The notes: generated from the sequence alone by a model not told the origin. A DNA stretch of 64,000 nt from Helicobacter pylori (GCF_001653475.1 NZ_CP011487.1:124001-188000); one strand, 5' to 3'. Counted from the stretch's first letter, positions 51,162 to 62,349 are shown. Translations and numbers: made by a program.

Positions 51162-53048
51162 ATGTCTAATCAAGAATACACCTTCCAAACTGAAATCAAC
51201 CAACTTTTGGATTTGATGATCCACTCTTTGTATTCTAATAAAGAGATTTTTTTAAGAGAGTTGATTTCTAACGCGAGCGATGCTTTGGACAAGCTGAATT
51301 ATTTGATGCTGACCGATGAAAAATTAAAAGGGCTGAATACCACGCCTAGCATTCATTTGAGTTTTGATGGCCAGAAAAAAACCTTAACGATTAAAGATAA
51401 TGGTATAGGCATGGATAAAAACGATCTAATCGAGCATCTAGGCACGATCGCTAAATCAGGCACGAAGAGTTTTTTAAGCGCTTTGAGCGGGGATAAGAAA
51501 AAAGATAGTGCGCTGATTGGCCAATTTGGCGTGGGCTTTTATTCAGCGTTTATGGTAGCGAGTAAAATTGTCGTTCAAACCAAGAAAGTTACTAGCCATC
51601 AAGCTTATACATGGGTGAGCGATGGTAAGGGCAAGTTTGAAATCAGCGAATGCGTTAAAGATGAACAAGGCACAGAAATCACCCTCTTTTTAAAAGATGA
51701 AGATTCTCATTTTGCGAGCCGTTGGGAGATTGACAGCGTTATTAAAAAGTATTCTGAGCATATCCCTTTCCCTATTTTTTTAACTTACACCGATACGAAA
51801 TTTGAAAGTGAAGGGGACGATAAAAAAGAAATTAAAGAAGAAAAATGCGATCAAATCAATCAAGCGAGCGCTTTATGGAAAATGAATAAGAGCGAGTTGA
51901 AAGAAAAAGACTACAAAGAGTTTTACCAATCGTTTGCGCATGATAACAGCGAACCTTTGAGCTATATCCACAATAAAGTGGAAGGCTCTTTAGAATACAC
52001 AACGCTTTTTTACATCCCCAGCAAAGCGCCCTTTGACATGTTTAGGGTGGATTATAAAAGCGGGGTCAAACTTTATGTTAAAAGGGTGTTTATCACTGAT
52101 GATGACAAAGAATTGTTGCCGTCTTATTTGAGGTTTGTTAAAGGCGTGATTGACAGCGAAGATTTACCCTTGAATGTGAGCCGTGAAATTTTGCAGCAAA
52201 ACAAGATTTTAGCCAATATCCGTTCGGCTTCAGTGAAAAAGATTTTAGGCGAGATTGAACGCTTGAGCAAGGATAATGAAAATTACCATAAATTCTATGA
52301 GCCTTTCGGGAAAGTGTTAAAAGAAGGCTTGTATGGGGATTTTGAAAACAAAGAAAAACTTTTAGAATTGTTAAGATTCTATTCTAAAGACAAAGAAAAA
52401 TTGGTTTCTTTAAAAGAATATAAAGAAAATTTAAAAGAAAATCAAAAAAGCATTTACTACCTTTTAGGTGAAAATTTAGACTTACTAAAGGCGTCCCCAC
52501 TTTTAGAAAAATACGCTCAAAAAGGCTATGATGTTTTGTTGCTGAGCGATGAAATTGATGCGTTTGTGATGCCAGGCGTGAATGAATACGATAAAACGCC
52601 CTTTAGAGACGCTAGCCATAGCGAGAGCCTAAAAGAGCTTGGTTTGGAAGAAATCAACGATGAGGTAAAAGAGCGGTTTAAAGATTTAATGAAAGCGTTT
52701 GAAGAAAATCTTAAAGATGAGATTAAAGGCGTAGAGCTTTCTAACCATCTCACTTCAGCAGTGGCTTTAATAGGCGATGAACAAAATGCGATGATGGCTA
52801 ATTGGATGCGTCAAATGGGGCAAAGCGTTCCTGAAAGTAAGAAGACGCTAGAATTAAACCCTAACCATGCGATTTTGCAAAAACTCTTAAAATACGAAGA
52901 TAAAGAGCAGTTGAGTGCTTTTATCTGGTTGCTTTATGATGGGGCGAAGCTTTTAGAAAAAGGGGCTTTAAAAGACGCTAAAAGTTTTAACGAGCGTTTG
53001 AATAGCGTGCTATTGAAAGCGTTAAAGGGTTTGAATAAACTCGCTTAA
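51162..53048 (+). CDS. htpG: Chaperone HtpG (Hsp90)
   Basis: The bacterial Hsp90, an ATP-dependent dimeric chaperone in the cytoplasm. The 628-residue protein has the GHKL ATP site: ELISNASDALDKL, the IKDNGIGMDK stretch and the lid GQFGVGFYSAF. The middle-domain LPLNVSREILQQNK and a C-terminal dimerisation region follow. Its promoter has a clear TATAAT. No known heat-shock operator was recognised upstream. Confidence 0.97.
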   Translation: MSNQEYTFQTEINQLLDLMIHSLYSNKEIFLRELISNASDALDKLNYLMLTDEKLKGLNTTPSIHLSFDGQKKTLTIKDNGIGMDKNDLIEHLGTIAKSGTKSFLSALSGDKKKDSALIGQFGVGFYSAFMVASKIVVQTKKVTSHQAYTWVSDGKGKFEISECVKDEQGTEITLFLKDEDSHFASRWEIDSVIKKYSEHIPFPIFLTYTDTKFESEGDDKKEIKEEKCDQINQASALWKMNKSELKEKDYKEFYQSFAHDNSEPLSYIHNKVEGSLEYTTLFYIPSKAPFDMFRVDYKSGVKLYVKRVFITDDDKELLPSYLRFVKGVIDSEDLPLNVSREILQQNKILANIRSASVKKILGEIERLSKDNENYHKFYEPFGKVLKEGLYGDFENKEKLLELLRFYSKDKEKLVSLKEYKENLKENQKSIYYLLGENLDLLKASPLLEKYAQKGYDVLLLSDEIDAFVMPGVNEYDKTPFRDASHSESLKELGLEEINDEVKERFKDLMKAFEENLKDEIKGVELSNHLTSAVALIGDEQNAMMANWMRQMGQSVPESKKTLELNPNHAILQKLLKYEDKEQLSAFIWLLYDGAKLLEKGALKDAKSFNERLNSVLLKALKGLNKLA

Positions 53049-53208
53049 ACCCTTCAAAGCACCAATCTAAAAACGGCGTTTAAGATGAATGGGTGCGATA
53101 AAAACCTTGTTATGATTAAAAGATGAGTTTGTAGGGTTTATGCTTTCATTAAAACATTAAAAAGCGTAAAAGCCAACTAAACACAGTGTTTATCTAACTT
53201 CATTGAAA

Positions 53209-53961
53209 CTAAAGTTCTATTTTCAATTCCTTAAGAGCGCCGCATGCTTCTTTAACGCCTGATTTACAACCTTTTTTAAAGTTTTCTACTGCTTGCTTTT
53301 CGTCCTTTGCTGTGCCTTTTCCGTTATATTGCATAACCCCTAGATTATAACACCCCCTACCATCATTCAACTCGCATGCATTAGAATAACGAGCGATAGT
53401 TTCCTTAAAATTCTTCGTTATACTATATATGTATCCTGCATTAATGCACCCTGGGCTGTCTTTTAAATCGCAAGCTTTTTCATACAAATCAAGAGCCTTT
53501 CTTAAATCCTTAGGCGTGCCTACGCCATAATGATGCAAGCTTCCTAATACCGTACACCCTTCAGCATGCTTTAGATCGCAAGATTTAGAGTAGTATTGTG
53601 AGGCTTTTTTGGCGTCTTTAGACACGCCTTGTCCGTTATAGTATAAATTGCCTAACAGACGGCACCCATAACCATCATTCAATTCACAACCTTTAGTGTA
53701 AAATTGAATGGCTTTTTTCAAGTCTTTTCCCACTCCTTTCCCTTCTTCATAGAACGCCCCTAAAAAAACACACCCAAAGCCATCTTTTAACTCACAAGCT
53801 TTTTCAAAATGCGTTTTAGCTTGAGTGAAATCTTGCTTCTTCACGCTCTCTATACCTAAATTAACAAGCTCTTTAGCGTTTGGCTCTGCCATTAACCCTC
53901 TTAAACACAACACGCCCAAACACAAGACCCCAAAAAGGGTTTTTTTAACGCTTCCTAGCAT
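53209..53961 (-). CDS. hcpA: Secreted cysteine-rich Sel1-repeat protein HcpA
   Basis: HcpA is a secreted, disulfide-rich helical repeat protein reported to bind and slowly hydrolyse penicillins and to stimulate immune cells. The 250-residue protein has a signal peptide ([17 protein letters not shown]) and about six 36-residue Sel1-like repeats, each with a cysteine pair ([30 protein letters not shown] and so on). It is a paralogue of hcpD at 7885-8802 but lacks the acidic tail. TATAAT lies at 54003-53998 and GGAG just before the ATG. Confidence 0.94.
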   Translation of the reverse strand: MLGSVKKTLFGVLCLGVLCLRGLMAEPNAKELVNLGIESVKKQDFTQAKTHFEKACELKDGFGCVFLGAFYEEGKGVGKDLKKAIQFYTKGCELNDGYGCRLLGNLYYNGQGVSKDAKKASQYYSKSCDLKHAEGCTVLGSLHHYGVGTPKDLRKALDLYEKACDLKDSPGCINAGYIYSITKNFKETIARYSNACELNDGRGCYNLGVMQYNGKGTAKDEKQAVENFKKGCKSGVKEACGALKELKIEL

Positions 53962-54462
53962 GATATATCTCCTATTAAAAAAATGTAATCCTTTATAATT
54001 ATAATCAAATATTGATGATTAAAGCCTTATTGAACTTTTATTGATGAAATAAAGAAAAAATGATTTTTCTTTTAATGACTGCGCATTGCTTGAGTTGGAT
54101 TGCTATGCTAAAAGGGATACTTCTAAAGACAGGGCTGTATTAAAAGATTTTGTTTAAAAAATTGATAGAACCGCCACCCTTTTAAGAGCGGCTTTCTTTG
54201 GTAAAAGCCCTTAAAGTAAAAACTAAAAACTAACATTGAAGGAGCAATAACATTTCTTTATTAAAACAGAAAGAGCGAAAAAATTATAGCAAGCTTTAAT
54301 TAATTTGTCAAGCATTACCCCACTCCTATAAAGGCTACAATAAATAGATTGCAAGCACGCTAAAGCTTGAGTTGGTTTGGTGGTTTGTATCAGCGAAAAA
54401 GGCGTTGGTGGCGTTAGTATTAAAAGAAAAAATCCTTACGCCAAAACTATCATTATGCCCGT
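53962..54462. other. Spacer between hcpA and dapE
   Basis: About 500 bases without a convincing gene. It holds the hcpA promoter (TATAAT 54003-53998). Near 54190-54215 it holds a hairpin with GGCTTT pairing AAAGCC. TACAAT at 54336-54341 is followed by a TTG-started frame at 54377 that runs antisense into the end of dapE. Confidence 0.5.
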
Positions 54463-55614
54463 TTATTTCTCGCTTAAATCCTTTAAAACCCCTAAAAACA
54501 CTTTTTCTAAAAGCTCTAATTCTTTCAAGCTCACCCTTTCATCAATGGCATGGATCCTGTCATTAATAACGCCAAATTCTACCACTTCTATGCTGTGAGC
54601 GTTAAAAAATCGCGCATCGCTCGTGCCGCCTTTGGTGTTTAAAAGGGGGGTGGTGTGGCATGTCTTTAAAATGTTTTCTTTTAAAACGCTGGTAAGCTTT
54701 GAATGAGAAGCCGTGATGAAAGGCGAACTGCTTGACTCTAATTCTAAAGTGTAAGGCAAATCTTTTAAAACTTTTTCTAAATATTCTTTTAAGCTCTCTT
54801 TGGTGGTTTTTAAAGAATGGCGCGCATTAAAGATGATTTCTACGCTTGCGGGTGTTACATTATTCGCCCCTAACCCTGCATGCAAGTTCGTGATAACCAA
54901 TTTTGAAGGGTCAAAATACTCATCTCCATTATCTAAATGGACTCCTGAAATCAAGGGCAAAACAGAAGCGAGCGCATCAATGGGGTTTTGGCATTTTTTT
55001 GGGTAAGCCACATGCCCTTGAATGCCTTTTAAAATGAGTTTGCCATTAATAGAGCCTCTTCGGCCAATTTTGATGCTATCGCCTAGGACTTTTTCGCAAG
55101 TGGGTTCAGCCACAACCACCATATGGGGCAGCAAATCTTTTTCTTTGAGTTTTTCTAACATAAGCCTAGTGCCAAAAATCCCTGGCCCTTCTTCATCGCT
55201 TGTGAGTAAAACAGAAAGCATGAAAGGGGTTTTAGGGTTAAAATTCAAACTCGCGCTCAAAAACGCCCCCACGCCCCCTTTCATGTCTTGTGCCCCACGG
55301 CCGTATAAAAACCCCTCTTTAATAATGGGTTTAAAGGGATCGCTTTGCCAATTGTTTCCAGGATGCACGACATCAACATGCCCTGCAAAGCAAAAATGCA
55401 AGGGTTTAATATTTTCTTTTGCATGCTCTTTTTTTGCATGCTCTTTAGGGGGGTTAAAAATGCGGTATAAAAAAAGGTTTTTCACGCCATTTTCCCCACA
55501 CTCTAGAGTTTTAAAATTAGGAAAAAGCGATTTAATGCATTCAAAAATACCGCATTCTTTGGGCGTAATGGTGGGGTAGCTGATGAGCTTTTGGGTGATT
55601 TCTAAAGCGTTCAT
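54463..55614 (-). CDS. dapE: Succinyl-diaminopimelate desuccinylase
   Basis: DapE releases LL-diaminopimelate in the lysine and peptidoglycan pathway. This M20-family zinc enzyme has 383 residues from ATG 55614 (AAGGATTTTTA just upstream). Metal-site stretches are [24 protein letters not shown] and LTSDEEGPG, and KGGTSDARF with a late histidine completes the site. The longer frame from 55665 would overlap mnmG. It lies 10 bases after mnmG and is likely co-transcribed. Confidence 0.95.
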   Translation of the reverse strand: MNALEITQKLISYPTITPKECGIFECIKSLFPNFKTLECGENGVKNLFLYRIFNPPKEHAKKEHAKENIKPLHFCFAGHVDVVHPGNNWQSDPFKPIIKEGFLYGRGAQDMKGGVGAFLSASLNFNPKTPFMLSVLLTSDEEGPGIFGTRLMLEKLKEKDLLPHMVVVAEPTCEKVLGDSIKIGRRGSINGKLILKGIQGHVAYPKKCQNPIDALASVLPLISGVHLDNGDEYFDPSKLVITNLHAGLGANNVTPASVEIIFNARHSLKTTKESLKEYLEKVLKDLPYTLELESSSSPFITASHSKLTSVLKENILKTCHTTPLLNTKGGTSDARFFNAHSIEVVEFGVINDRIHAIDERVSLKELELLEKVFLGVLKDLSEK

Positions 55615-55624
55615 TAAAAATCCT

Positions 55625-57490
55625 TTAAGAGTTTTTCCGCAAATGGATGTATAAATGCAAAACATCTAAATTCGCTGGGGTGATCCCGCTGATTTCTGAG
55701 GCTTCAAAAAGGCTTTTAGGGCGGAATTTTTCTAACTTTTCTACCGCTTCTAAGCTAAGGCCTGGAATGCCTTTAAACACAAAATCTTTAGGGATAGAAA
55801 CTTTGAGCATGCTGTCCATTTTAGCGATATTTTCGTGTTGCTTTTCAATATAAATATTATATTTGCATTCAATTTTAATCTGCTCTAAAACCCGCTCATT
55901 CAAGGGGGCTAAAAAGCTGAAAAAGGAGCGCATTTTTTCTGAATTAAAACTATCGCGCGCTAAAAGGCTAACGCCATCAACCTTGTCATTGATAGGGTTT
56001 TCGTCCAATTCGTTTAGGCGTTTTAACACTTCTTTGCTAGGGGTAAGGACGCATTCTTTAAGGCGTTTGAGATTGTCTTGTATCTCTTGTTTGTCTTTTT
56101 TTAATTCCTTATAAAAATCCTGTTCCATAAGCCCTAAACGATAGGCATGTTCGCCTAACCTAAAAAGCGTGTTGTCCTCTCTTAAAAGCAAGCGGTATTC
56201 GGCTCGGCTGGTAAACATTCTGTAAGGCTCATTCGTGCCTTTAGTAACCAAATCATCAATCAAAACACCGATATAAGCTTCATTGCGCTTCAAAATAAAG
56301 GGAGCTTGATTCTTTAAAGCCAATACCGCATTAATCCCAGCCATAAGCCCTTGAGCCGCCGCTTCTTCATAGCCGGTAGTCCCATTGATTTGCCCGGCCA
56401 AATAAAGCCCTTTGATTTTTTTGGTTTCTAAAGTGTGGGTCAATTCTGTGGGCTGGATAAAATCATACTCTATCGCATAGCCATAGCGCGTGATGAGGGC
56501 GTTTTCTAAGCCTTTGATAGAATGAATGACCTTTTCTTGCACATCTAGGGGTAAAGAGGTGCTTAAGCCGTTGATATAATATTCGCTTTTGTGGATGGTT
56601 TGAGGCTCTAAAAACAGCTGGTGGCGTTCTTTTTCGCTGAAGCGCTTGATTTTATCTTCAATGCTAGGGCAATACCTTGGGCCTATGCCTTCAATTTGAC
56701 CGCTAAACAGGGGGGCTCGGTGGAAATTATCCCTAATGATTTGGTGGGTGATAGGGTTGGTGTAAGTGATGAAACAAGAGAGTTGGGTGGGGTTAAAATC
56801 TTTGGTTTTATAGCTAAAATAGGGAGGGTTTGTGTCCCCGAAATGCTCTTCTAAGCCTTCAAAATCAATGCTATTGCCCGCCACTCTTGGGCAAGTGCCG
56901 GTTTTTAGTCTTTCCACCTTAAAGCCAAGCCCCCTCAAATTCAAGGCTAAAGAATTAGAAGCGTTTTCCCCAAAGCGCCCGTTTTGGTTTTGGTGCGTGC
57001 CAATATGCACCACCCCTTTTAAAAAAGTGCCTGTGGTGATGATCACTTTCTTAGCCTTATAAGTGTTATTAATGTTCGTGGTTACGCCCACTACCTCATC
57101 ATTTTCAATGATTAAACTTTCGGCCATTTCTTGAGAGACGCTCAAATTAGGGGTGTTTAAAACAAGATTTCTTGCAAAAATGCGGTAAATATCCATATCA
57201 ATTTGTGCTCTAGTCCCTCTAACTGCCGGCCCTTTAGAAGCGTTTAACACACGATATTGCAAACCGCTACTATCCGTAATTATCCCCATAGCCCCCCCTA
57301 AAACATCCACTTCTTTAGTCAAATGCCCTTTACCCAAGCCCCCAATCGCTGGATTACAGCTCGCTAAACCGATCGTATCTATGAGCATGGTGATTAAATG
57401 TGCTCTAGCCCCCATTTTGGCTGCAATCAAGCCCGCTTCAATGCCTGCATGCCCCCCACCAATCACTAAAATATCACTTTCTTTTACCAC
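55625..57490 (-). CDS. mnmG: tRNA 5-carboxymethylaminomethyluridine enzyme MnmG (GidA)
   Basis: MnmG, with MnmE, modifies wobble uridine 34 of several tRNAs using FAD and methylene-tetrahydrofolate. The 621-residue protein starts at GTG 57490 ([20 protein letters not shown]). It has the conserved [18 protein letters not shown] with its catalytic cysteine, [23 protein letters not shown] and [20 protein letters not shown] box lies upstream at 57553-57548. dapE follows in the same direction. Confidence 0.97.
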   Translation of the reverse strand: MVKESDILVIGGGHAGIEAGLIAAKMGARAHLITMLIDTIGLASCNPAIGGLGKGHLTKEVDVLGGAMGIITDSSGLQYRVLNASKGPAVRGTRAQIDMDIYRIFARNLVLNTPNLSVSQEMAESLIIENDEVVGVTTNINNTYKAKKVIITTGTFLKGVVHIGTHQNQNGRFGENASNSLALNLRGLGFKVERLKTGTCPRVAGNSIDFEGLEEHFGDTNPPYFSYKTKDFNPTQLSCFITYTNPITHQIIRDNFHRAPLFSGQIEGIGPRYCPSIEDKIKRFSEKERHQLFLEPQTIHKSEYYINGLSTSLPLDVQEKVIHSIKGLENALITRYGYAIEYDFIQPTELTHTLETKKIKGLYLAGQINGTTGYEEAAAQGLMAGINAVLALKNQAPFILKRNEAYIGVLIDDLVTKGTNEPYRMFTSRAEYRLLLREDNTLFRLGEHAYRLGLMEQDFYKELKKDKQEIQDNLKRLKECVLTPSKEVLKRLNELDENPINDKVDGVSLLARDSFNSEKMRSFFSFLAPLNERVLEQIKIECKYNIYIEKQHENIAKMDSMLKVSIPKDFVFKGIPGLSLEAVEKLEKFRPKSLFEASEISGITPANLDVLHLYIHLRKNS

Positions 57491-57585
57491 TCTTTTTCCT
57501 GTTTTGATATGATTTTTCTAAAACCTTAGTTTTGAAAAAGTTTTATTGTAGCATGGAGGTTAGTAATTTTAAAGGGTAGAATAAA

Positions 57586-59244
57586 ATGGAAAATCATTCG
57601 CATGCCAATACGCATACAGATACGAGCACCGATGATAAAGGCACTAAGATCGTGCGCTTGTTTGGTTTAATAGGGGGAGTCTTAATCGCACTGATTATCT
57701 ATTATGCGCTTAATTCTCAACTGCCTCACATTGCAGAAGAAATCCCCAAGCTTAGTTCCTTAAATTATAAGGCGATGCCCGTTGTGGCTGGGGTGGCCAT
57801 TTTAATGGGGATATGGTGGATGACTGAAGCCATTGACCTGCCTGCAACCGCGCTTTTACCTTTGGTGCTTTTTAGCGTCTTTAGCGTGGATCAATTCGCT
57901 AATATCAGCTCTTCTTACGCATCGCCGATCATCTTTCTTTTTATGGGAGGGTTTATTTTAGCTTTAAGCATGCAAAAATGGAACTTGCACACGCGCATCG
58001 CTTTAAGCATTATTTTATTAGTAGGCACAAGCCCTAGGAGGTTGATTTTAGGTTTCATGATAGCTACAGGCTTTCTGTCTATGTGGGTGAGCAATACCGC
58101 AACAGCAGTGATGATGTTTCCTGTTGGCATGAGCGTTTTGCAATTAATCGCTAAACTTGTGGGCAAAGAAAACGCCTCTAATTCATGGTATCAAAAAGAA
58201 GAAATCACCAAAGCGCATGGGGGCATTATGAGTAATATCGTGCATAAGGGAAAAGATATTACCCGAGTCATTCAAGAAAAGACCATCATCTATCGCACGA
58301 ATTTCAGTATTTGCTTGATGCTTGGCATCGCTTATGCGGCTTCTATTGGATCTTTAGGCACTCTTATTGGCACGCCACCTAACGCTTTATTGGCCGGCTA
58401 TATGAAAACCGCTTTCAATATTGAAATTGATTTCGCTCAGTGGATGGTGTTTGGGACGCCGTTAGCCTTTATCATGCTCATTTTAGCGTGGTTCTTACTC
58501 ACTTATGTGATTTTCCCTTTAAAGATTAAAGAAATCCCAGGGGGTAAGGAAGTCGTTAGATCAGAGTTAAACAAACTAGGCCGTTTGAGTCAGGCGGAAA
58601 TCTCTGTGGGCGTTATTTTTATTTTAGCGTCTTTAGGGTGGATTTTTTTAGATACGATTTTAAAATCTTGGGGTGTTAAGATAGATAAAATCGATTCGGT
58701 GATCGCTATGGGGGTTTCTGCACTTTTATTCATTTTGCCCGCTAACAATCAGGGTGATAGGCTCATTGATTGGGGTGTTGCTAAAAAACTCCCTTGGGAT
58801 GTGTTGCTTTTATTTGGCGGCGGGTTAGCCTTGAGCGCGCAATTTTCTAAAACCGGGTTGAGTTTGTGGATCGGGCATTTAGTCTCTGGCTTTTCGCATT
58901 TACCGATTTTATTCATCATTGTCATGGTCACTTTAATGGTCATTTTCTTAACCGAAATCACTTCTAACACCGCCACTGCTGCAGCGTTTTTACCGGTGAT
59001 TGGAGGGGTTGCGATGGGCATGGGTTATGAAAATCATCAGAGCTTGTTATTGACCATTCCTGTAGCCTTGAGCGCGACTTGCGCGTTCATGCTCCCTGTA
59101 GCCACCCCACCGAATGCGATAGCTTATGGCTCTGGGTATGTTAAAATAACGGATATGATTAAAGCCGGTTTGTGGCTTAATCTAGTGGGCGTTGTTTTGA
59201 TTAGCACGTTCAGTTATTTTTTAGTTTCGCTGGTATTTAATTGA
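57586..59244 (+). CDS. DASS-family sodium:dicarboxylate symporter
   Basis: A 552-residue transporter of the divalent anion:sodium symporter (SLC13-like) family with about 11-12 membrane helices. Its two signature loops are SNTATAVMMFP in the first half and TSNTATAAAFLP in the second, the inverted-repeat substrate and sodium sites. LIGTPPNALL and VATPPNAIAY are the neighbouring helix-break motifs. The likely substrates are C4-dicarboxylates such as succinate or fumarate, which would fit the fumarate reductase in this window, but specificity is not proved. The N-terminus is His/Thr/Asp-rich. Confidence 0.9.
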   Translation: MENHSHANTHTDTSTDDKGTKIVRLFGLIGGVLIALIIYYALNSQLPHIAEEIPKLSSLNYKAMPVVAGVAILMGIWWMTEAIDLPATALLPLVLFSVFSVDQFANISSSYASPIIFLFMGGFILALSMQKWNLHTRIALSIILLVGTSPRRLILGFMIATGFLSMWVSNTATAVMMFPVGMSVLQLIAKLVGKENASNSWYQKEEITKAHGGIMSNIVHKGKDITRVIQEKTIIYRTNFSICLMLGIAYAASIGSLGTLIGTPPNALLAGYMKTAFNIEIDFAQWMVFGTPLAFIMLILAWFLLTYVIFPLKIKEIPGGKEVVRSELNKLGRLSQAEISVGVIFILASLGWIFLDTILKSWGVKIDKIDSVIAMGVSALLFILPANNQGDRLIDWGVAKKLPWDVLLLFGGGLALSAQFSKTGLSLWIGHLVSGFSHLPILFIIVMVTLMVIFLTEITSNTATAAAFLPVIGGVAMGMGYENHQSLLLTIPVALSATCAFMLPVATPPNAIAYGSGYVKITDMIKAGLWLNLVGVVLISTFSYFLVSLVFN

Positions 59245-59256
59245 TTAAGGAAAAAA

Positions 59257-60057
59257 GTGGAAGAAGAGTTATTTAGAGAAAAATCTCGTTACATTACAGG
59301 GTTTGTTTTAATCATTGCGGCAGGCTTGATTTTGTATGCGGACAATTTGTTGTTGTTTTGGGCGGTTTTAGGGGGGATTTATGTGGTAGGGTTTTCTGAA
59401 GCGTTAAGGCTATTTCAAGTTAAAGCGAGCTTTAGTTTGTATCTTATTTTAGTGCTGTCATGGGTAGCGGCGTATTTTAACGGGCACCCTATAGAATGCG
59501 CTCTTATCAGCGCGATGGTCATGGCTAGTATCATCGCTTATCAAAAAGCACACCATAGTGAAGCCATTTTACCCTTTTTATACCCGGGTGTTGGGTTTTT
59601 TGCGCTTTTTGGGGTTTATAAGGATTTTGGTGCAGTAGCGATCATTTGGCTTTTAGTCGTGGTGGTTGCAAGCGATGTGGGGGCGTTTTTTGGAGGTAAG
59701 CTTTTAGGCAAAACCCCTTTCACGCCGACTTCGCCGAATAAAACCTTAGAGGGCGCGTTGATTGGCGTTGTTGTGGCGAGCGTTTTAGGATCGTTTGTGG
59801 GCATGGGGAAATTGAGCGGAGGCTTTTTTATGGCACTCTTTTTTAGTTTTTTAATCGCTCTTATGGCGGTGTTTGGGGATTTGTATGAAAGCTATTTGAA
59901 AAGAAAGGTTGGGATCAAAGATAGCGGTAAGATTTTACCTGGGCATGGGGGCGTTTTAGACCGATTGGATTCCATGCTTTTTGGGGCTTTAAGCTTGCAT
60001 GCGTTGTTGTATTTTTTAGAAATTTGGAAAGAGACGGCGGTGTTTTTAGGGGATTGA
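59257..60057 (+). CDS. cdsA: Phosphatidate cytidylyltransferase
   Basis: CdsA makes CDP-diacylglycerol from phosphatidate and CTP, the branch point for all phospholipids. The 266-residue protein has about eight membrane helices. The C-terminal signature is seen in SDVGAFFGGKLLGKTPFTPTS and then GHGGVLDRLDSML. The start is GTG 59257, after AAGGAAAAAA. The stop directly abuts the dxr start (TGAATG), so the two are coupled. Confidence 0.96.
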   Translation: MEEELFREKSRYITGFVLIIAAGLILYADNLLLFWAVLGGIYVVGFSEALRLFQVKASFSLYLILVLSWVAAYFNGHPIECALISAMVMASIIAYQKAHHSEAILPFLYPGVGFFALFGVYKDFGAVAIIWLLVVVVASDVGAFFGGKLLGKTPFTPTSPNKTLEGALIGVVVASVLGSFVGMGKLSGGFFMALFFSFLIALMAVFGDLYESYLKRKVGIKDSGKILPGHGGVLDRLDSMLFGALSLHALLYFLEIWKETAVFLGD

Positions 60058-61164
60058 ATGGTTGTTTTAGGAAGCACCGGCTCTATTGGGAAAAACGCCT
60101 TAAAAATCGCAAAAAAATTCAAGGTAGAAATAGAAGCCTTAAGCTGTGGGAAAAATATCGCTTTAATCAATGAGCAAATCAAAGTGTTCAAACCCAAGAA
60201 AGTGGCCATTTTAGATCCTAACGATTTGCATTGTTTAGAGCCTTTGGGCGCGGAAGTGTTTGTAGGGCTAGAGGGCATTGATGCGATGATAGAAGAGTGC
60301 GTTTCAAATTTAGTCATTAACGCCATTGTGGGCGTGGCTGGATTGAAAGCGAGCTTTAAAAGCTTACAAACTAACAAAAAACTAGCCCTAGCGAATAAAG
60401 AAAGCTTAGTGAGCGCGGGGCATTTATTAGACATTTCACAAATCACGCCCATTGACAGCGAGCATTTTGGTTTGTGGGCGTTGTTGCAAAACAAGACTTT
60501 AAAACCTAAATCTTTAATCATTAGCGCGAGTGGGGGGGCTTTTAGAGACACGCCTCCAGAATTTATTCCTGTTCAAAACGCGCAAAACGCGCTCAAGCAC
60601 CCTAATTGGAGCATGGGATCTAAAATCACCATTGATTCAGCGAGCATGGTCAATAAGCTTTTTGAAATCCTAGAAACCTATTGGCTTTTTGGCGCGTCTT
60701 TAAAGATTGATGCGTTGATTGAAAGAAGCTCTATCGTGCATGCTTTGGTGGAGTTTGAAGACAACTCTGTCATCGCGCATTTAGCAAGCGCGGACATGAA
60801 ATTACCCATAAGCTATGCCATTAACCCTAAATTAGCTTCTTTGAACGCTTCCATCAAGCCCTTAGATTTATACGCTTTAAGCGCGATTAAATTTGAACCC
60901 ATTAGCATGGAGCGCTACACTTTGTGGCGTTATAAAGACTTGTTGTTGGAAAACCCAAAGCTTGGCGTGGTGCTGAATGCGAGCAATGAAGTAGCGATGA
61001 AGAAGTTTTTAAATCAAGAAATCGCTTTTGGTGGTCTTATCAAAACCATTTCTCAAGCTTTAGAATCATACGCTAAAATGCCTTTCAAGCTCTCCAATTT
61101 AGATGAAGTGCTGGCGTTAGATAAGGAAGTTAGGGATCGTTTTGGAAGCGTAGCGAGAGTGTAG
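60058..61164 (+). CDS. dxr: 1-deoxy-D-xylulose-5-phosphate reductoisomerase
   Basis: Dxr commits deoxyxylulose phosphate to isoprenoid synthesis and is the fosmidomycin target. The 368-residue protein has the NADPH site LGSTGSIGKNALKIA at its start. The metal- and substrate-binding stretches are ANKESLVSAG, PIDSEHFGLW, ISASGGAFRD and LNASNEVAMKKF. It is translationally coupled to cdsA. A TATAAT for the next gene begins one base after its stop. Confidence 0.97.
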   Translation: MVVLGSTGSIGKNALKIAKKFKVEIEALSCGKNIALINEQIKVFKPKKVAILDPNDLHCLEPLGAEVFVGLEGIDAMIEECVSNLVINAIVGVAGLKASFKSLQTNKKLALANKESLVSAGHLLDISQITPIDSEHFGLWALLQNKTLKPKSLIISASGGAFRDTPPEFIPVQNAQNALKHPNWSMGSKITIDSASMVNKLFEILETYWLFGASLKIDALIERSSIVHALVEFEDNSVIAHLASADMKLPISYAINPKLASLNASIKPLDLYALSAIKFEPISMERYTLWRYKDLLLENPKLGVVLNASNEVAMKKFLNQEIAFGGLIKTISQALESYAKMPFKLSNLDEVLALDKEVRDRFGSVARV

Positions 61165-61170
61165 TATAAT
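61165..61170 (+). promoter_or_regulatory. -10 box for the phase-variable glycosyltransferase at 61215
   Basis: TGTAGTATAAT includes the dxr stop codon and TATAAT, ending 44 bases before ATG 61215. AGGAG is the ribosome binding site. Confidence 0.6.
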
Positions 61171-61214
61171 AAGATTTTGCTTTTAATAGCGTTTTATTTC
61201 AATCAGGAGTTTTT

Positions 61215-62349
61215 ATGGGGTTAAAAAATCAAATCAAGGGTTTTATTAAAGAGAGAATGCCTTTTTTAGTCAGATGTGTTCGTAGTTTAAAAGGGGCCAA
61301 AAACATTCATGATGGAATTAATCATGAAATTAAGGAAATGTTGGAGGCTAAAAAACTCCATTCCCTTCAAGAAAAAGCTTTATTCAACCATGACGAAAGC
61401 GTGTTTTTAGCTATCGCTTCTTTAAATAATGAAAGTTTCATTGAACGCAATAGGAGTATTTATAAAAATAGTTCTCTTAATTATAATTATGGGGGGGGGG
61501 CATTTAGAAGATAGGGTTATCCATCCCACTTTAACTCTACCCAATCCCACGCATTCGGGTTATTTTGACTATGATAAAAAAAGTCAAAACCCTAAAAGCC
61601 CTCTAAACCCATGGGCTTTTATTAGAGTCAAAAATGAAATCGTTACTTTAGAAGAGAGCTTGTTTTCTATGCTTCCTGCCATTCAAAGGGGGGTCATTGG
61701 TTTTAATGATTGCGATGATGGCTCTAAAGAAGTGATTTTAGAGTTTTGTGAAAAGTTCCCCTCATTTATCCCTATCAGCTATCCTTATGAAGTCATACTA
61801 GAGGATTGCCCGAGTTTGTGGCACCAATTTTATCATTATTGTAATTATACGCTTTCTTTTATCCCTAAAAATGAGTGGGTTATCAAAATTGATTGCGATC
61901 ATATTTATGACGCTAAAAAACTTTATGAAAGTTTTTATATCCCTAAGAGCATTAAAGAGGTTGTGGTGTATTCGCGCATTAATTTTGTGGTGCGGAATCT
62001 TGAAGTGTTTGCGCGTAATGATGGGGATTTTGGGTTTTTAGACGCATGGGGGGATCAATGGTTGTTTTATAACGATTGTGAGCCTTTTGAACTTTGGCAA
62101 TACGATGGTGTGGGTATTGAAATTTTAAAGCTTAAAGATAAACACCATATTAAGGATAAAGAACTCGTGCAATGGCACTTCCCTTTAGCTAAAAAGAGGC
62201 GAAACGCTCTTGTTTATAATGATTTAATCCCTTTAAAAGATTTTAAAAAGCACCATGCCGATTTGATAGGCACAAGAATTGAAGAAAACATGCTAGATGA
62301 AAAGAGAATTTTAGAGATGTATCAAAAATTCAATTTAGCGAAAGAATAG
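61215..62349 (+). CDS. Phase-variable LPS glycosyltransferase (HP0217 type), currently OFF
   Basis: A glycosyltransferase with an LPS role, often annotated as a β-1,4-N-acetylgalactosaminyltransferase homologue. The N-terminal part (from ATG 61215) runs to a G10 tract at 61491-61500 and then stops at 61514. Nine G would continue into [14 protein letters not shown] and the large domain ending at 62349. That domain has [28 protein letters not shown] and the metal-site-like KIDCDHIYD. The tract therefore holds the gene out of frame by one base. The catalytic region looks undamaged, so this is a switch and not decay. Confidence 0.9.
61491..61500 (+). repeat. G10 tract controlling the glycosyltransferase frame
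   Basis: Ten G follow codons for NYNY. Ten gives GGGAFRR and a stop. Nine (or twelve) would restore the full protein of about 377 residues. Confidence 0.95.
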
